DNA from: a virus | DNA: 28,660 nt | Virus record (IMG/VR): IMGVR_UViG_3300030419_004818 | Coordinates: 1-28,660 of that record | Reading direction: 5' to 3' (one strand) | Shown: positions 5,999 to 16,085 of the stretch, in pieces | Layout: every line of letters begins with the position of its first letter | Numbering within the stretch: position 1 is the stretch's first letter | Notes under the pieces: model-generated | What the model was told of the DNA's origin: nothing | Seen by the model: only the letters and a program-made list of their open reading frames with translations | Database searches by the model: none | Position numbers and translations under genes: made by a program

Positions 5999-7313
5999 CG
6001 GTTATAACCTTTAGTTTCGTATTCAGGTACCACGGCACTGTAGGCACCTTTTTTATTGCCGGGTCTATTGCAGGATCAGTAACAGACACGCCAGTGTAAC
6101 TCACTCGGCTCATTATATCATCATTTTGAGAACTAATCAACATATCATTAATAAGTTTTACAGCGGCCTCTTCTCCCAGACCAGACAAATACGTCACAAC
6201 CTTTTCATATGCTTTATTAAATTTCGCTTTACTCCAATTAGCACCAGTTTCTACTACTCTTAAAGTCATGTACAAATTAAGCCAATAATTGTCGTCAATG
6301 CCCCACGCAGGATTAAGCTCAGAATAGTCTTGCATAGGCACCCTAACAACCGTCTTGGTTTTTGTATACCCCTTACATTTCTCTTTAATAGAATTTGTAA
6401 TGTGAGTTGTTATCGGGTAAGACTGTATAAAGGAATTATAAAAAGCCAACATATATTGTTTTAACGTAGCAATATCACTTTCATATGATTTATAATAATA
6501 TTTTGTAAACAAGCCACTAAAACTAATACCATAATTTTGCATGTATTGTTGCATCTTCTGTGATTGCAGGTTTGCAACCAATCTCCATGGAGCGTTCTTG
6601 TCAACAAAAAATCCAAAATTTTTAGCTGAGTTTCGATAGAACTCAAAATTCTTGTCCTTGATGAAATCCAATTTTCGCATATCAGAACCATGATCCCCAT
6701 TGAAAATTTCAACTATCAAGCCAGACATGCTGGGTGGACTATGTCGAGAAATTATAAACGCCGTTCTAGTCAATGGCATGGTCTTGGTATAGTCCAATGC
6801 AGTTTGCTTAAACACGTTCATAAAATCTTTAAAATTTGTAATTTGTCGCGTTCTTGCAGAATTCTCAACATTTTCCGCAAAAGTTGAATATACCTTAGCC
6901 ATGTATGTATGATATAGCTTGCCAATACTGTTCCATCCACGAGTTGCGTTAATTTGAGCCATCTCTGTATTCTCATCGTTAAACTCAATAGCCTTTTGCA
7001 TGTTAGCAATTTTAAAATGATTTTTCAAATCTTTATAAGCATCGGCAACAAAATCTAAAGCAAAAAAAGTCCCTTCATCTGTATGTAACTGTTTCAAGTT
7101 AGTTTCCGAAAGGAATATCGCATTTCCATCTAAATCTATTTTACCATATAACGGCACATCATACCAGAAATCAATTGGTGTCGGAGAAGCTGTTTCTGGG
7201 TATACCACATCTTTATAATATTTTCTAAACCGGTACGACGCCTGGGAGGTTAAATTGTTTGCTCCCTGGGGGGTCTTAATTGGTATTTGAAATCCAAAAG
7301 GTGATTTTGCCAT
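5943..7313 (-). CDS. Unknown protein, probably virion-associated
   Basis: 456 residues with no family I recognise. It starts MAKSPFGFQIPIKTPQGANN with an AAAAGGAT ribosome site and follows the 1023-residue baseplate gene by 15 bases. It is rich in Tyr, Phe, Asn and Lys, has no signal peptide, no transmembrane segment and no obvious nucleotide-binding motif. Residues 90-170 and 270-310 look helical. The middle contains TRTAFIISRHSPPSMSGLIV and a short Gly/Asp stretch (GDHGSD). The position, the last gene of the tail/baseplate series before the polymerase, suggests a baseplate or tail-associated protein. It could equally belong to the replication block, since the polymerase start overlaps its end. 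Confidence 0.75.
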   Translation of the reverse strand: MAKSPFGFQIPIKTPQGANNLTSQASYRFRKYYKDVVYPETASPTPIDFWYDVPLYGKIDLDGNAIFLSETNLKQLHTDEGTFFALDFVADAYKDLKNHFKIANMQKAIEFNDENTEMAQINATRGWNSIGKLYHTYMAKVYSTFAENVENSARTRQITNFKDFMNVFKQTALDYTKTMPLTRTAFIISRHSPPSMSGLIVEIFNGDHGSDMRKLDFIKDKNFEFYRNSAKNFGFFVDKNAPWRLVANLQSQKMQQYMQNYGISFSGLFTKYYYKSYESDIATLKQYMLAFYNSFIQSYPITTHITNSIKEKCKGYTKTKTVVRVPMQDYSELNPAWGIDDNYWLNLYMTLRVVETGANWSKAKFNKAYEKVVTYLSGLGEEAAVKLINDMLISSQNDDIMSRVSYTGVSVTDPAIDPAIKKVPTVPWYLNTKLKVITDENDISNIPATAIFPKEE

Positions 7314-7328
7314 AAATTAAATATCCTT

Positions 7329-10300
7329 TTAAAAGATTTTGCCTCGTCCGTGTCCCCCGGGGCCATAGCCTCCAACTGAACGCGCTCCGGTCCCTTCCCG
7401 GGCTTCCTGTTCTCGGTACCATGACGGAGCCATGGCGGGGACCTGTTCAGGGGGATTGGCTGCGGCTTGCTGTTCTGCCAAAGTGGCTCTAACTTCCCCA
7501 AGAGACATTTCATAAACTTCGTGGCTTCGCTCCGCTTTCTTGCCTCTCCTGGCGTACTGCTGCCAGAATCCTTCTACTGTAGTCTCAAAAGTGCCCTGTC
7601 TTATCTCGCCCCTGACCTTTGTTACATAATAGTAACCTGTCATCCCTAATAATTTTCCATACCCCTCCCGGCCAAGAAATGGAGAAGGGGAGATATAAAT
7701 ATACTGCCCTGGCTTTATAAGGGGGTTTCCAAACAAAGTGATAGTTGCATCATAGGGCTCTCTAAGTTGCCCCTCGCGACATGAATCAGATAATATACGA
7801 CCCTCTCTATGATATTGTATGTCGTTTCTCTTAAACTTAATACCCTTCACCAGACCACGATCTGTGCCAACATAATAATGATTAATAAAGTTTTTACGAT
7901 CTTGATTTATATCACCGTTAAACGAGCCTAATCTATCATAAGCAAACCAATAAATATACAATACCTGTTCAATATCTTTTGTTTTTTTATATTGTATCGG
8001 CGCTGGTTTCATTCGTCGTCTCTTTTTAAAATATTTAGTATAATATAAATCTTTTAAATTAAAGCCTGCTTTAGTATAATCCATAGCCCTACCGGTAACT
8101 GTAGGGTCAATATTTTCTGTTTTAAATTTTTTATACGGCCTGGGAATACACCCATTGGGGCTTTTTTTGCCCTTTTTACACTTGGGCAAAGTCAACGTCG
8201 TCATCGTTACTTTTGGAGAAGCATTTACACCAGAGGATTCCTGTTCAGGAATTGTGCACTCTTCCCCTAAAATGGTTGGAAAAAACTCAGCTAACACATC
8301 CTTTATAAATTGTCTCAAGTTCCACGACCCTTTCAACTCTCCAACAACCGTCTTGTTAAACCACGCTACAAATGCATTAACAGCCACGGGAAGATCAGCA
8401 ATGTTTGCTACTTTCATCTTACCTTTGGGGTCGGTCCATCGAATCTCACCAAGCACAATATTTAAATCAAATTCTTCGCGAATTCTCTCCCTTTCTGCGA
8501 CCATATCTTGCATAATCTGTGTCTTTTTAGCGGCATCGTCAGAGTCTAAAATATAATCTCCCAATTGCGCGTCCCAGCCCTGAACGATATCCAAAGCTGC
8601 TTGAAGTAAATCCCCAAAATAGAAAAACTTAATTGAATAGTTTTCGGCATGGGCTGCAGCGAGTTCTAGCGCTTGAACATCTGCCAACTTTTGCAAATGA
8701 TGTTCAGCTGCCAATTTAGCAGCATTAGTCATGTTAATTGGCTTACCCGCAGATGCTACTTTTTCAGCATTTACTAAAACGTCATCCATGGCGTGTTCTG
8801 TTTCTTCAGGAGCACTAGGCACGGTAGCGTCGGCACCACTCCAGGGGTCGTCTGGAGAGACTGTCCCTGGAGTGGTTCGTCTCGCTGCTCGTTTCAAATC
8901 CAACTCTGAGGGGGCCGAGTTATAACCTGGCGCGTGTACTACAAACTCTTGGTTTTCTTTTTCTAAATCTGACACCAATTGCTCTTCTCCAGTTAGGTAC
9001 GTTGCAGCAATGCCTTCGGCGTATTGAGCCACAGAAACGCCACTGCTCCAGGAGTCAGTTTCCTGATTATATTTAACAATATCGCTAGGAGCAACCCAGA
9101 AACGCATAATCATATTACGCTCGTACATGTAGCTCATTAGTCTCTTGTACACGTGGCGACGATTTTTTAATTGCACCACACTTAGCCTGTTTTTAGCAGA
9201 AATTTTTGCCTCTCGCTGACTAGTAAGTTGTTGATTGATTTCATTAATCTTCTGCTTATCACTAGGGTCATTAATCACCTGCTCAGTGAGAATTTGTTCG
9301 GATTCCTCTATCTTATCTAATTGCGATTGCATTTTCTGTACCAAAGTTTTCATAGGAGAGGGTTGCCAAAAGATATCATAATTGTCTGCTCTTAAAGTGG
9401 CTTCTTTGCGACCTATGTATTCAACTGATAGTGTCATTGTGCCATCATCATGATAGTCAAAAGTATGCCTCATGAGGTTTAATATTAGAGTTGATTGGCT
9501 ATCTTTAACAGCATTTTTAATATGTCTCATGTCACGATGATCCTGAAACTGGGCGCGAGGGATGCTATCTAGATTACCGGGTGTCTCCCATCCAAATACT
9601 AATTTAATAGAGAAATGATCGTCATCGTAAAATTCCGATAACGGTATTTCTTTATTACCACATTTAACACTAGCCGCTTTAGATGAATGTGCAGGTCGGT
9701 ATGTGATCAAATCAATAAAACTCAACCCGTTTCTACCACGTTCAAATAAAAGTCTTATATCTGAAAAGAAAAAATCTAATTTTACATGAGCGATCCCAGC
9801 TTTAGGAATTTCAGGGTTACCGCCGTCATATTCATACGTAAAGCTCTTTAGCCCTACGACTCCTCCATGACCAAGACCAGACATCCCTGGTAACTTGCTA
9901 CCCAATTGCATCTGGACTATGCGTTCAGGGCTGGTGTCTGTATAATCCTTGAAAGTGTATTCTCCGAACATCCTATCTTCGAATTCTTGCTCGTCTGCAA
10001 CACTGTAGCCGCCAACTTCCCTTCCAATCGGCTTCATTCCCTGATCGGTGATTTCCCACCCCACAAATTCACTGTACCCTGCCACTTCTCTTCCAGTAGG
10101 TGCTTTTGCAACTCGTCCAACTTTGAAAATCTTTACCATCGGCACCAATACTGATAATTGTTCTGGCGTTAACTGCAGCAGCCTATCATTGTCAACTAAA
10201 CCACCAAATGCACCGATCACCCTAAAAGGATCGCCATTCATAGGAGTGAAATCCTGGTATCTACTATACCGTTCTTTTTTCATCTCCTTATTGTTTTGTA

Positions 10301-10400
10301 GCATATGCATGTTTTTAATTAAAAAACACTGCTCTCTAAAGCGAAGAAACTCACTTGCTCCTTCTGCATCTAAAATTTTCTGTCTGGGATCTGCTGACAC
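7329..10400 (-). CDS. Large baseplate/tail hub-like structural protein
   Basis: 1023 residues, starting at GTG (10400-10398) with GGAG seven bases upstream. The N-terminal 330 residues are mixed alpha/beta, with repeated GREV(A/G)GYS segments at about residues 103-110 and 127-134. Residues around 350-415 form a charged coiled coil. A flexible Pro/Thr/Ser stretch follows near 500-540. The C-terminal third contains PGQYIYISPSPFLGR and GYYYVTKVRGEIRQGTFETT, which resembles the end of tail hub proteins (gpD/gp27-type OB and beta domains). The tail ends in a Gly-rich GGYGPGGHGRGKIF. It lies directly after the gp53-like wedge gene. A role in the baseplate hub or wedge is likely; the exact T4 counterpart is not clear. 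No lysozyme or peptidase motif was seen. Confidence 0.8.
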   Translation of the reverse strand: MSADPRQKILDAEGASEFLRFREQCFLIKNMHMLQNNKEMKKERYSRYQDFTPMNGDPFRVIGAFGGLVDNDRLLQLTPEQLSVLVPMVKIFKVGRVAKAPTGREVAGYSEFVGWEITDQGMKPIGREVGGYSVADEQEFEDRMFGEYTFKDYTDTSPERIVQMQLGSKLPGMSGLGHGGVVGLKSFTYEYDGGNPEIPKAGIAHVKLDFFFSDIRLLFERGRNGLSFIDLITYRPAHSSKAASVKCGNKEIPLSEFYDDDHFSIKLVFGWETPGNLDSIPRAQFQDHRDMRHIKNAVKDSQSTLILNLMRHTFDYHDDGTMTLSVEYIGRKEATLRADNYDIFWQPSPMKTLVQKMQSQLDKIEESEQILTEQVINDPSDKQKINEINQQLTSQREAKISAKNRLSVVQLKNRRHVYKRLMSYMYERNMIMRFWVAPSDIVKYNQETDSWSSGVSVAQYAEGIAATYLTGEEQLVSDLEKENQEFVVHAPGYNSAPSELDLKRAARRTTPGTVSPDDPWSGADATVPSAPEETEHAMDDVLVNAEKVASAGKPINMTNAAKLAAEHHLQKLADVQALELAAAHAENYSIKFFYFGDLLQAALDIVQGWDAQLGDYILDSDDAAKKTQIMQDMVAERERIREEFDLNIVLGEIRWTDPKGKMKVANIADLPVAVNAFVAWFNKTVVGELKGSWNLRQFIKDVLAEFFPTILGEECTIPEQESSGVNASPKVTMTTLTLPKCKKGKKSPNGCIPRPYKKFKTENIDPTVTGRAMDYTKAGFNLKDLYYTKYFKKRRRMKPAPIQYKKTKDIEQVLYIYWFAYDRLGSFNGDINQDRKNFINHYYVGTDRGLVKGIKFKRNDIQYHREGRILSDSCREGQLREPYDATITLFGNPLIKPGQYIYISPSPFLGREGYGKLLGMTGYYYVTKVRGEIRQGTFETTVEGFWQQYARRGKKAERSHEVYEMSLGEVRATLAEQQAAANPPEQVPAMAPSWYREQEAREGTGARSVGGYGPGGHGRGKIF

Positions 10401-10411
10401 TTTGGGCTCCT

Positions 10412-10750
10412 CTAGTAGCTATAATAATTCAATATTGTGTATAATGGCAACGGAATATGGATTACATCTCCTAAGCGAAGATGAGACTCAGTAGGTGCAT
10501 GGTTAAACCACGCAATTACCCACCACAACGTAGGATCATCGTAATAATCAGATGCTAGTTTATAATATCTATCGCCAACTTTCCAAACGTGAGTAACAAG
10601 ATCTAAAGATATAATCTCTTCGTCTGTTAATGGTCTGAAAACAGGTGTATTATAATGATTGATCTTTTTTAGTTTTCTCGCCAATAACAGATCTTTGTAC
10701 AAAGGATTTGCATGCGTAAAAACTAGTCTATTTTCATATCTTTCTGGCAT
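10412..10750 (-). CDS. 53: Baseplate wedge protein, gp53-like with LysM-type fold
   Basis: 112 residues. The diagnostic segment is DYYDDPTLWWVIAWFN followed by PTESHLRLGDVIHIPLP near the C-terminus. This is the pattern of the T4 gp53/LysM-like baseplate wedge family (Asp-Pro-x-Leu-Trp-Trp, then a Gly-Asp-x-x-x-Ile-Pro strand). gp53 joins wedges into the baseplate ring around the hub. It is shorter than T4 gp53 (196), so it contains little more than the LysM domain and an N-terminal arm. The gene lies 11 bases after the 867-residue baseplate gene and 11 bases before the hub-like gene, consistent with one baseplate operon. Confidence 0.8.
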   Translation of the reverse strand: MPERYENRLVFTHANPLYKDLLLARKLKKINHYNTPVFRPLTDEEIISLDLVTHVWKVGDRYYKLASDYYDDPTLWWVIAWFNHAPTESHLRLGDVIHIPLPLYTILNYYSY

Positions 10751-10761
10751 CTAAAGTCTCC

Positions 10762-13365
10762 TTATGCTAGGGCGCTATCGGCTCTTGTTTTATCGATGTT
10801 CACTATTGCAGCCTTGGTATTCTTACGTCCTGTTTGGCCCTCGGCTGGCTTGCCCCCGGTTTCAGTACTATTGGCGGCATCTGTTGTGTCTTTCTCGGGC
10901 TCTATTGGTTTTTCAAAAGGCAAAGACTGTACTCGCGATGGTTTCACGCCATATGGATAGTTATTAAAACTCTTAGTAAGTCTCAAATATTTACCTCGTC
11001 GTCTCCACCCAACAGTATGATTATGTAAAACTGTAAAAGTAGAAGAAAGGTTGATTACTTTTGGATAATAATTCCCCAAGTCATCTCCAAAGAATCCCAT
11101 TTCTAAATCAGGCTCCATATTAAACCCAGATGAAACAACTGTCAAGCCATTAGGGCCGCTGGTGGAATTTATCATGTTTCTAAACTCTAATTGTAGCAGA
11201 GGCGCAGAAACAATACCAGAAACATTTTTAGTTCCTGCCACATTTCTGTATTCTGGGTACAACATCTTCATAAGAAGAGAAACTCGCTCTAAATTACATA
11301 TAGCCTCGCAGACACCAAATGAAGGAACTGCCCAACCAAGTTGTATGGTCCTCTCGGTGTTCTGATAGGTCATCACGGGGTCCACTCGGCCAAAGACGTC
11401 TTGTTTATTCCACTTGGAATCAAATCTGTCTCCATATTCGCTTACAAAGGCTTTAAAAGACACAGCAAAATTACTAGCTAGGTGACTAATACGTATAATT
11501 GCTCCAGCTTTGTTTGCCAAAGCATCTGACCCCCAGTCAGAATTAGTTGTGCCCTTGCTGTTCGCGTTGTCGGAAGAATTAAATGGCGTTTTACTTAATT
11601 GATCACGCATCTTTTTTAGATCCGATTGATTAAAAGTGGGGTCCATGCTGCAGCCGGCCAATTGGCGACACTTAAACACAACATTGCCCACTTCTTTTGC
11701 CTCACGCGCTGCTGCACGTGCAATATCTGCTGGCGATGGGGCTTTCTTTTTAGCAGCTTTTGAGGCTTTTTCCGCTTCGTTGGCTTTTTTAGCTCCGTCT
11801 TTAGCTGTCTTTTTGCCGTCTTTTGCTTTCTTAGCTTCTTGGGTAGCTGCAGCCTCTTTAGCTACTTGTTCTGCAACTTTTGTGGATTCTTCGCCGGTTC
11901 TCTTTTTAATCAAAGTCTGGGCGGCGGATGCTCCTAACTCACCTTCAGCGACCTTTTTCTCAATGTTAGCAACTTGCTTTGCTGATTCTATTGCTGTCTG
12001 TTGTTGTTCTTCGGTTAAACCTGATTTTTTTAATATTTTTGCCTTTTCTTTTTCTAGTTTTTTAACCGCTCGCCTTTCTTTCTTGCCTTCAAGATCATTC
12101 TTGGCGGCTTCAATTTCATCGTTTATGGCGACTAATTGACCAGTGGTTGTGGTTATCTTTTCTTGTCTAATTTCTTTTTGGCGAGCCTCCCAAGTTGCAC
12201 GTTTTTCAGCTTTTTGTTGAGCTTCAAGTGCTGACTTTTGGGTCTCCGCAGACTTCTTCGCGAGTTCTGCAGATTCTGCTTTGAGTGTTTCTACTGTGGG
12301 GTCATCCCCTGAAAATTCGTACTTCTTTGGCGGCTCTTCTTCCGGTGGAATTTGATTAATTGGTATTTGTTCTTCTGGCCCTGGCTTATACGTTTTCTCA
12401 AATTCTTCCTCCAAAGCTTTTTCTGCTGCGTAGGATTCCGCAATTGCTTGCTGAACAGGGTCAGGGTCTAACTTATCAGCTTTCGCTTTTTCTACCTGTG
12501 GTTTAAGGTCAGGCTTTGCAGGGGCTGGAGGGGGGCTTGGATCCTCTGGTGTAGCTTGTTTTAGGGTCTTTTCTGGGTTTTGTGGTTTCGGAGGCTCCAA
12601 CGGTGGAGACGTAGTTTGTGCTTTGGCCACTGAGCCATCTGGATTAATTGTTATTGTTTTCGTCTTACCCGCTTTATGTGGATTTGGACCGGTTTCAGCT
12701 ACTTCTTTTACTACCTTGTTAACGTTGCCCTGTATTTCTTTAGTATCTACTGGTTTAAAATCAACAGGGGGGGTCGCTATTACAGCAGCTGCAGCTGTCT
12801 TAGCCTCATGGGCTGTACGCGCTTCGTGGTGGGCGTGTGCTATACGTTCATTCACCCCTTGTTGTATGGAGTAATAGTCACGTGTCCCACCTTCGCCCAA
12901 TGTAGGTGTTAATTCTAAAATACGCTCTTGAAGCTTCAGTGTCGGGTCGTCGGTGACCAAAGCTTTATCTGGGAGGCCCGAGTGATGGCCAAAACCCAAA
13001 GGGTGGGTCTTTTTCTCTTCCCACCTGGGGATCCCCTCAATATATTTTTCACTACTCCATTTAGAATAAAAGTCCTCTAATTGTACAGGCGTCTCAGTTT
13101 TTTGTAACTCACTAGTAAATTTTTCGTGCTGTGCTGTCGCAATCGCCAGTTTTTCGCTTTTCTGTTTCTCAAAAGACTTTTCATACATTTGATATTCAGA
13201 AGACCCTTTTCCGCCGCCAATTTGTTGTTGTAGCTCTTTCTCTGTTAATTTTTGAAGTTTTGTAAGTTTAGAGCCAGCACTTTTTTGTGCCTCTGCATAA
13301 GCTGAGCTTGCACTAGCTTGCATATCTTTCTTAATTTGTGCTAAAGTGTCCTTATAGCTAGTCAC
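10762..13365 (-). CDS. Baseplate/tail-tube-cap protein with a long low-complexity N-terminus
   Basis: 867 residues made of two unlike parts. Residues 1-560 are Ala/Lys/Glu/Gln-rich, with Pro-rich linkers near 250-290 and 325-350 and long charged coiled-coil helices at about 355-550. Residues 560-830 form a globular domain with FVSEYGDRFDSKWNKQDVFG, RVDPVMTYQNTERTIQLGW, APLLQLEFRNMI, EMGFFGDD and YPKVINLSSTFTVLHNH. That domain matches a virion protein family widespread in T4-like phages, which I place near the baseplate tube-initiator/cap proteins (gp48/gp54 region). The fused N-terminus is the oddity: it looks like a disordered or coiled-coil arm that could line the baseplate or package with the tape measure. 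Neighbours are the tape measure gene upstream (25 bases) and gp53-like downstream. Confidence 0.8.
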   Translation of the reverse strand: MTSYKDTLAQIKKDMQASASSAYAEAQKSAGSKLTKLQKLTEKELQQQIGGGKGSSEYQMYEKSFEKQKSEKLAIATAQHEKFTSELQKTETPVQLEDFYSKWSSEKYIEGIPRWEEKKTHPLGFGHHSGLPDKALVTDDPTLKLQERILELTPTLGEGGTRDYYSIQQGVNERIAHAHHEARTAHEAKTAAAAVIATPPVDFKPVDTKEIQGNVNKVVKEVAETGPNPHKAGKTKTITINPDGSVAKAQTTSPPLEPPKPQNPEKTLKQATPEDPSPPPAPAKPDLKPQVEKAKADKLDPDPVQQAIAESYAAEKALEEEFEKTYKPGPEEQIPINQIPPEEEPPKKYEFSGDDPTVETLKAESAELAKKSAETQKSALEAQQKAEKRATWEARQKEIRQEKITTTTGQLVAINDEIEAAKNDLEGKKERRAVKKLEKEKAKILKKSGLTEEQQQTAIESAKQVANIEKKVAEGELGASAAQTLIKKRTGEESTKVAEQVAKEAAATQEAKKAKDGKKTAKDGAKKANEAEKASKAAKKKAPSPADIARAAAREAKEVGNVVFKCRQLAGCSMDPTFNQSDLKKMRDQLSKTPFNSSDNANSKGTTNSDWGSDALANKAGAIIRISHLASNFAVSFKAFVSEYGDRFDSKWNKQDVFGRVDPVMTYQNTERTIQLGWAVPSFGVCEAICNLERVSLLMKMLYPEYRNVAGTKNVSGIVSAPLLQLEFRNMINSTSGPNGLTVVSSGFNMEPDLEMGFFGDDLGNYYPKVINLSSTFTVLHNHTVGWRRRGKYLRLTKSFNNYPYGVKPSRVQSLPFEKPIEPEKDTTDAANSTETGGKPAEGQTGRKNTKAAIVNIDKTRADSALA

Positions 13366-13390
13366 TTGTTAATTTCTCCTTGTATTGATC

Positions 13391-16072
13391 TTACCCACCA
13401 TTCAGAGCAACTTCAGTCCTATCTTTCATATGTTCAAAAGCCACCTTACCAAACACATCCTTATCAAACTTAAAAGTAAATTCAAAAGGACCGTCAATTC
13501 TTCTTCTACCTCCGGGGGAGCCACCGCCGGCTGTGGTAACAGTGATTTTTTCAGTAACCTTGACCAATTCTTTTAGCATTGTAGCTGTAGCATTAACACC
13601 AGCAACCTTGGTTGCATCAACGCTGGTCACCGATTGCATTATTTCTTTAACGTCTTGATTGTGGGGTCCTGCTGCGGCTGCAGAGTCAAGTACACCACGA
13701 ACTTCGCCAAATACACCACTCATTGCAGTGATCTTCGCATCAGATAGCTCCCCTAGTGACTCAAAAGCGCCTGAGAAGGCTTCTATCTCTGATATACGGG
13801 CTCCAAAGCCAGAAAACGCATTCATCATCGCAGCAATGGACGCAACTAGTGCAGCGTTGGCACCAATCACCAGAGCCATCGATGTAGCAATAGGTAACAA
13901 CGCCAACCCTAGGAGCCCAAGAGGTGCTGCAGCTGCTGTACCGGCTGCGGCAAGGATGCCCAACGCAACGGCAAAACTAACAAGCACAGCTGCACCAATC
14001 AACATGATGTCAACAAATGCGTTCAATTGTTCGCTGTTTAAATTCTGTATTGCTGTGGCCATGTGAGCAACACCCGCAGACGCCATATAGATTGCTGCTC
14101 CAACTGATACAATAATCATTGCTAACATAGCGCCAGTGCCTAGGCTTGCATACATAGCACCCTTCATAGCGGCCATACCTTGTGCTGCATTAAGGCCAGA
14201 AGCTGCAAAGGTGTTAAGGGCGACGGAGGTAGAGCCAACAGCAGGTATAATCTTGCCGGCTAGCAGCATCCCAAGTCCACCAAGAAGCCCCGTTATGAGA
14301 GATAAACCAGCCGGTATAATCAACAGACCCAACGCATGAGACCACCATGATTCACCCTCTTCTGGTAAAACATGATCTATCAAGTTTATAAGTGTATGAG
14401 CAAACATAGCCAGTTTTTCAACAACCGGCTCTAGTTTTGGTGACAACTGCATGAAAGCCCCCATTAATTTTTGTACAAAAGTTTTACCAAGCTCAACACT
14501 CTTGTTCCACTCCTCTTGTGACTTTTTATTGGCTTCGGCTGCTTGTCGCATCTCCTGGGCCTTGATGGTGTTACTAAACAACATCGTAGCCTCGTTCATG
14601 TCGGTTATGCCCATTTTGTTTGCAATTGCCATCTTCTGGAACTTATTCATACTGTCCCATTGCAAGCCAGACATCCTAATGGAGTCTTGCATGGTTTTAA
14701 TTCTTTCGGACTCGCTTTTGCCCAGCATGTCAACTGTGTTTAAGTATGGGCCACCGAGTAATGCGTTCAACGAGCCAACTGCCTCTGCTGCACCTTCAAT
14801 TGTATCAAACTGCCCTGCAGCCGACATCATGGTTTCCAGAGACACGCCTGTTTTAGCAGATATGTATTGCAACTCTTTAAATACTCTTGTTGCATCTTTC
14901 CCATATCTGGCTAACTGAGGCATGAGGGAATTAAACTCACTAATAACCTGATTAACATTTTTATTCATGGTATCGGCAAGATGAGCAAACTCTAATGTAA
15001 TATTCTTGACTTCTTTTTCGCCTCCGCCAAAAGCTTTAAAAACTGTAGATGAAAGTTTCGCTGCATCTGCCCCTGCAATACCAACAGCAGACATCTGTGC
15101 AGTAAATGCTGCCAGCCTCCCTTGTGTCGCTTGGCTAACGGTCATCAATCCCGAGAAATTAGCTCTAAGGTCCTTAAACGCTTCGGCGTTTTCTTCTAGG
15201 GAAACATGAAGTTTGGCGTTTTCTCGCCAATTTCGCTCAATAGATTCTCGATACCGATCCCCAGTTCCTGTTGCAGCAGCAAAGCTAGCTGTAACGCCAT
15301 CAAATACTGTAACAGCGGCTACGGCTTGTTGAACAAGTTTCTGCATACCTGAAATGAAGCCTCGTAGAAGACCCATTTTAAAACCACCGGTAATATTAAT
15401 AATAGACTGACCTAGAGTTTTAAGAACATTGCCTTGTTTAGCAACTTCCATAAAAGAGCCAAGAAAAGTGTCTTCAAAATTGCCACTAATACCAGTAACA
15501 ATCTCAAGCATTCTACTAAAATGGCCTTCTAGGATTTTGGCAGGTTGTCGTGCCTTTGTTGTAGCTTTTTCGAACTTTCTCATCCCCATTGAAAGATCTT
15601 CAACGCTTTCGGATGTATTCTCTACATCTTCTTTGATAGATTCAAACCACACAGCAGCTTCATCAGCGGAGTCCACTATGTCTTCTAGATTTTTTAATTG
15701 ATTTTGTAAAACTCTTTCTTGCTTTTTAGAAATGTCAAATAATTCATCTTCTAGTAGTTGTCTAGCTTGTGTCTGAGTAAGGGTGCCATGAAGACCTTCA
15801 TTTATCTCATTTTGCAACCCAACTAATTCTTTAGCCTTTTTTCCTAATCGCTCTTGGGCCTTTTCCACTAAATCTTCCGATTCTAGGATATCTTTTAAGG
15901 CCCCCTTCCACTCTCTATGTTCTTTATTGACCGATTCTAAATATTCCTGAATTTTTTTGTAACTGTCAGCTGTTTCTTTTATATCTGCTGGTGACATACG
16001 ACCAGACGCAGCTATCCTTTCTAAAAGATCTCTAAGGCCAGAATCTCCACCACCGCCTGTATTGTCTGCCAT
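13391..16072 (-). CDS. Tail tape measure protein
   Basis: 893 residues. The N-terminus (MADNTGGGGDSGLRDLLERI) leads into about 150 residues of charged coiled coil, then long helical segments rich in Ala, Gly, Ser and Met. Strongly hydrophobic stretches fall at about 585-620 (LLIIPAGLSLITGLLGGLG), 650-685 (AMLAMIIVSVGAAIYMASAG) and 700-770. These are the segments expected to insert into the host membrane during DNA entry. The length sets the tail length through a helical ruler inside the tube. It sits after the gp26-like/frameshift gene and the 108-residue gene, the usual place for a tape measure downstream of its chaperones. The small C-terminal domain has a Gly-rich loop (TTAGGGSPGGRRRI). 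Family assignment by composition and context is secure. Confidence 0.92.
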   Translation of the reverse strand: MADNTGGGGDSGLRDLLERIAASGRMSPADIKETADSYKKIQEYLESVNKEHREWKGALKDILESEDLVEKAQERLGKKAKELVGLQNEINEGLHGTLTQTQARQLLEDELFDISKKQERVLQNQLKNLEDIVDSADEAAVWFESIKEDVENTSESVEDLSMGMRKFEKATTKARQPAKILEGHFSRMLEIVTGISGNFEDTFLGSFMEVAKQGNVLKTLGQSIINITGGFKMGLLRGFISGMQKLVQQAVAAVTVFDGVTASFAAATGTGDRYRESIERNWRENAKLHVSLEENAEAFKDLRANFSGLMTVSQATQGRLAAFTAQMSAVGIAGADAAKLSSTVFKAFGGGEKEVKNITLEFAHLADTMNKNVNQVISEFNSLMPQLARYGKDATRVFKELQYISAKTGVSLETMMSAAGQFDTIEGAAEAVGSLNALLGGPYLNTVDMLGKSESERIKTMQDSIRMSGLQWDSMNKFQKMAIANKMGITDMNEATMLFSNTIKAQEMRQAAEANKKSQEEWNKSVELGKTFVQKLMGAFMQLSPKLEPVVEKLAMFAHTLINLIDHVLPEEGESWWSHALGLLIIPAGLSLITGLLGGLGMLLAGKIIPAVGSTSVALNTFAASGLNAAQGMAAMKGAMYASLGTGAMLAMIIVSVGAAIYMASAGVAHMATAIQNLNSEQLNAFVDIMLIGAAVLVSFAVALGILAAAGTAAAAPLGLLGLALLPIATSMALVIGANAALVASIAAMMNAFSGFGARISEIEAFSGAFESLGELSDAKITAMSGVFGEVRGVLDSAAAAGPHNQDVKEIMQSVTSVDATKVAGVNATATMLKELVKVTEKITVTTAGGGSPGGRRRIDGPFEFTFKFDKDVFGKVAFEHMKDRTEVALNGG

Positions 16073-16085
16073 TTACAAAACTCTC

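Noticed and set aside
11636-12139. An Ala/Ser/Phe-rich plus-strand frame of 167 codons.
   Set aside because: It is the complement of the Lys/Ala/Glu-rich arm of the 867-residue protein; such repetitive codons keep the opposite strand open.
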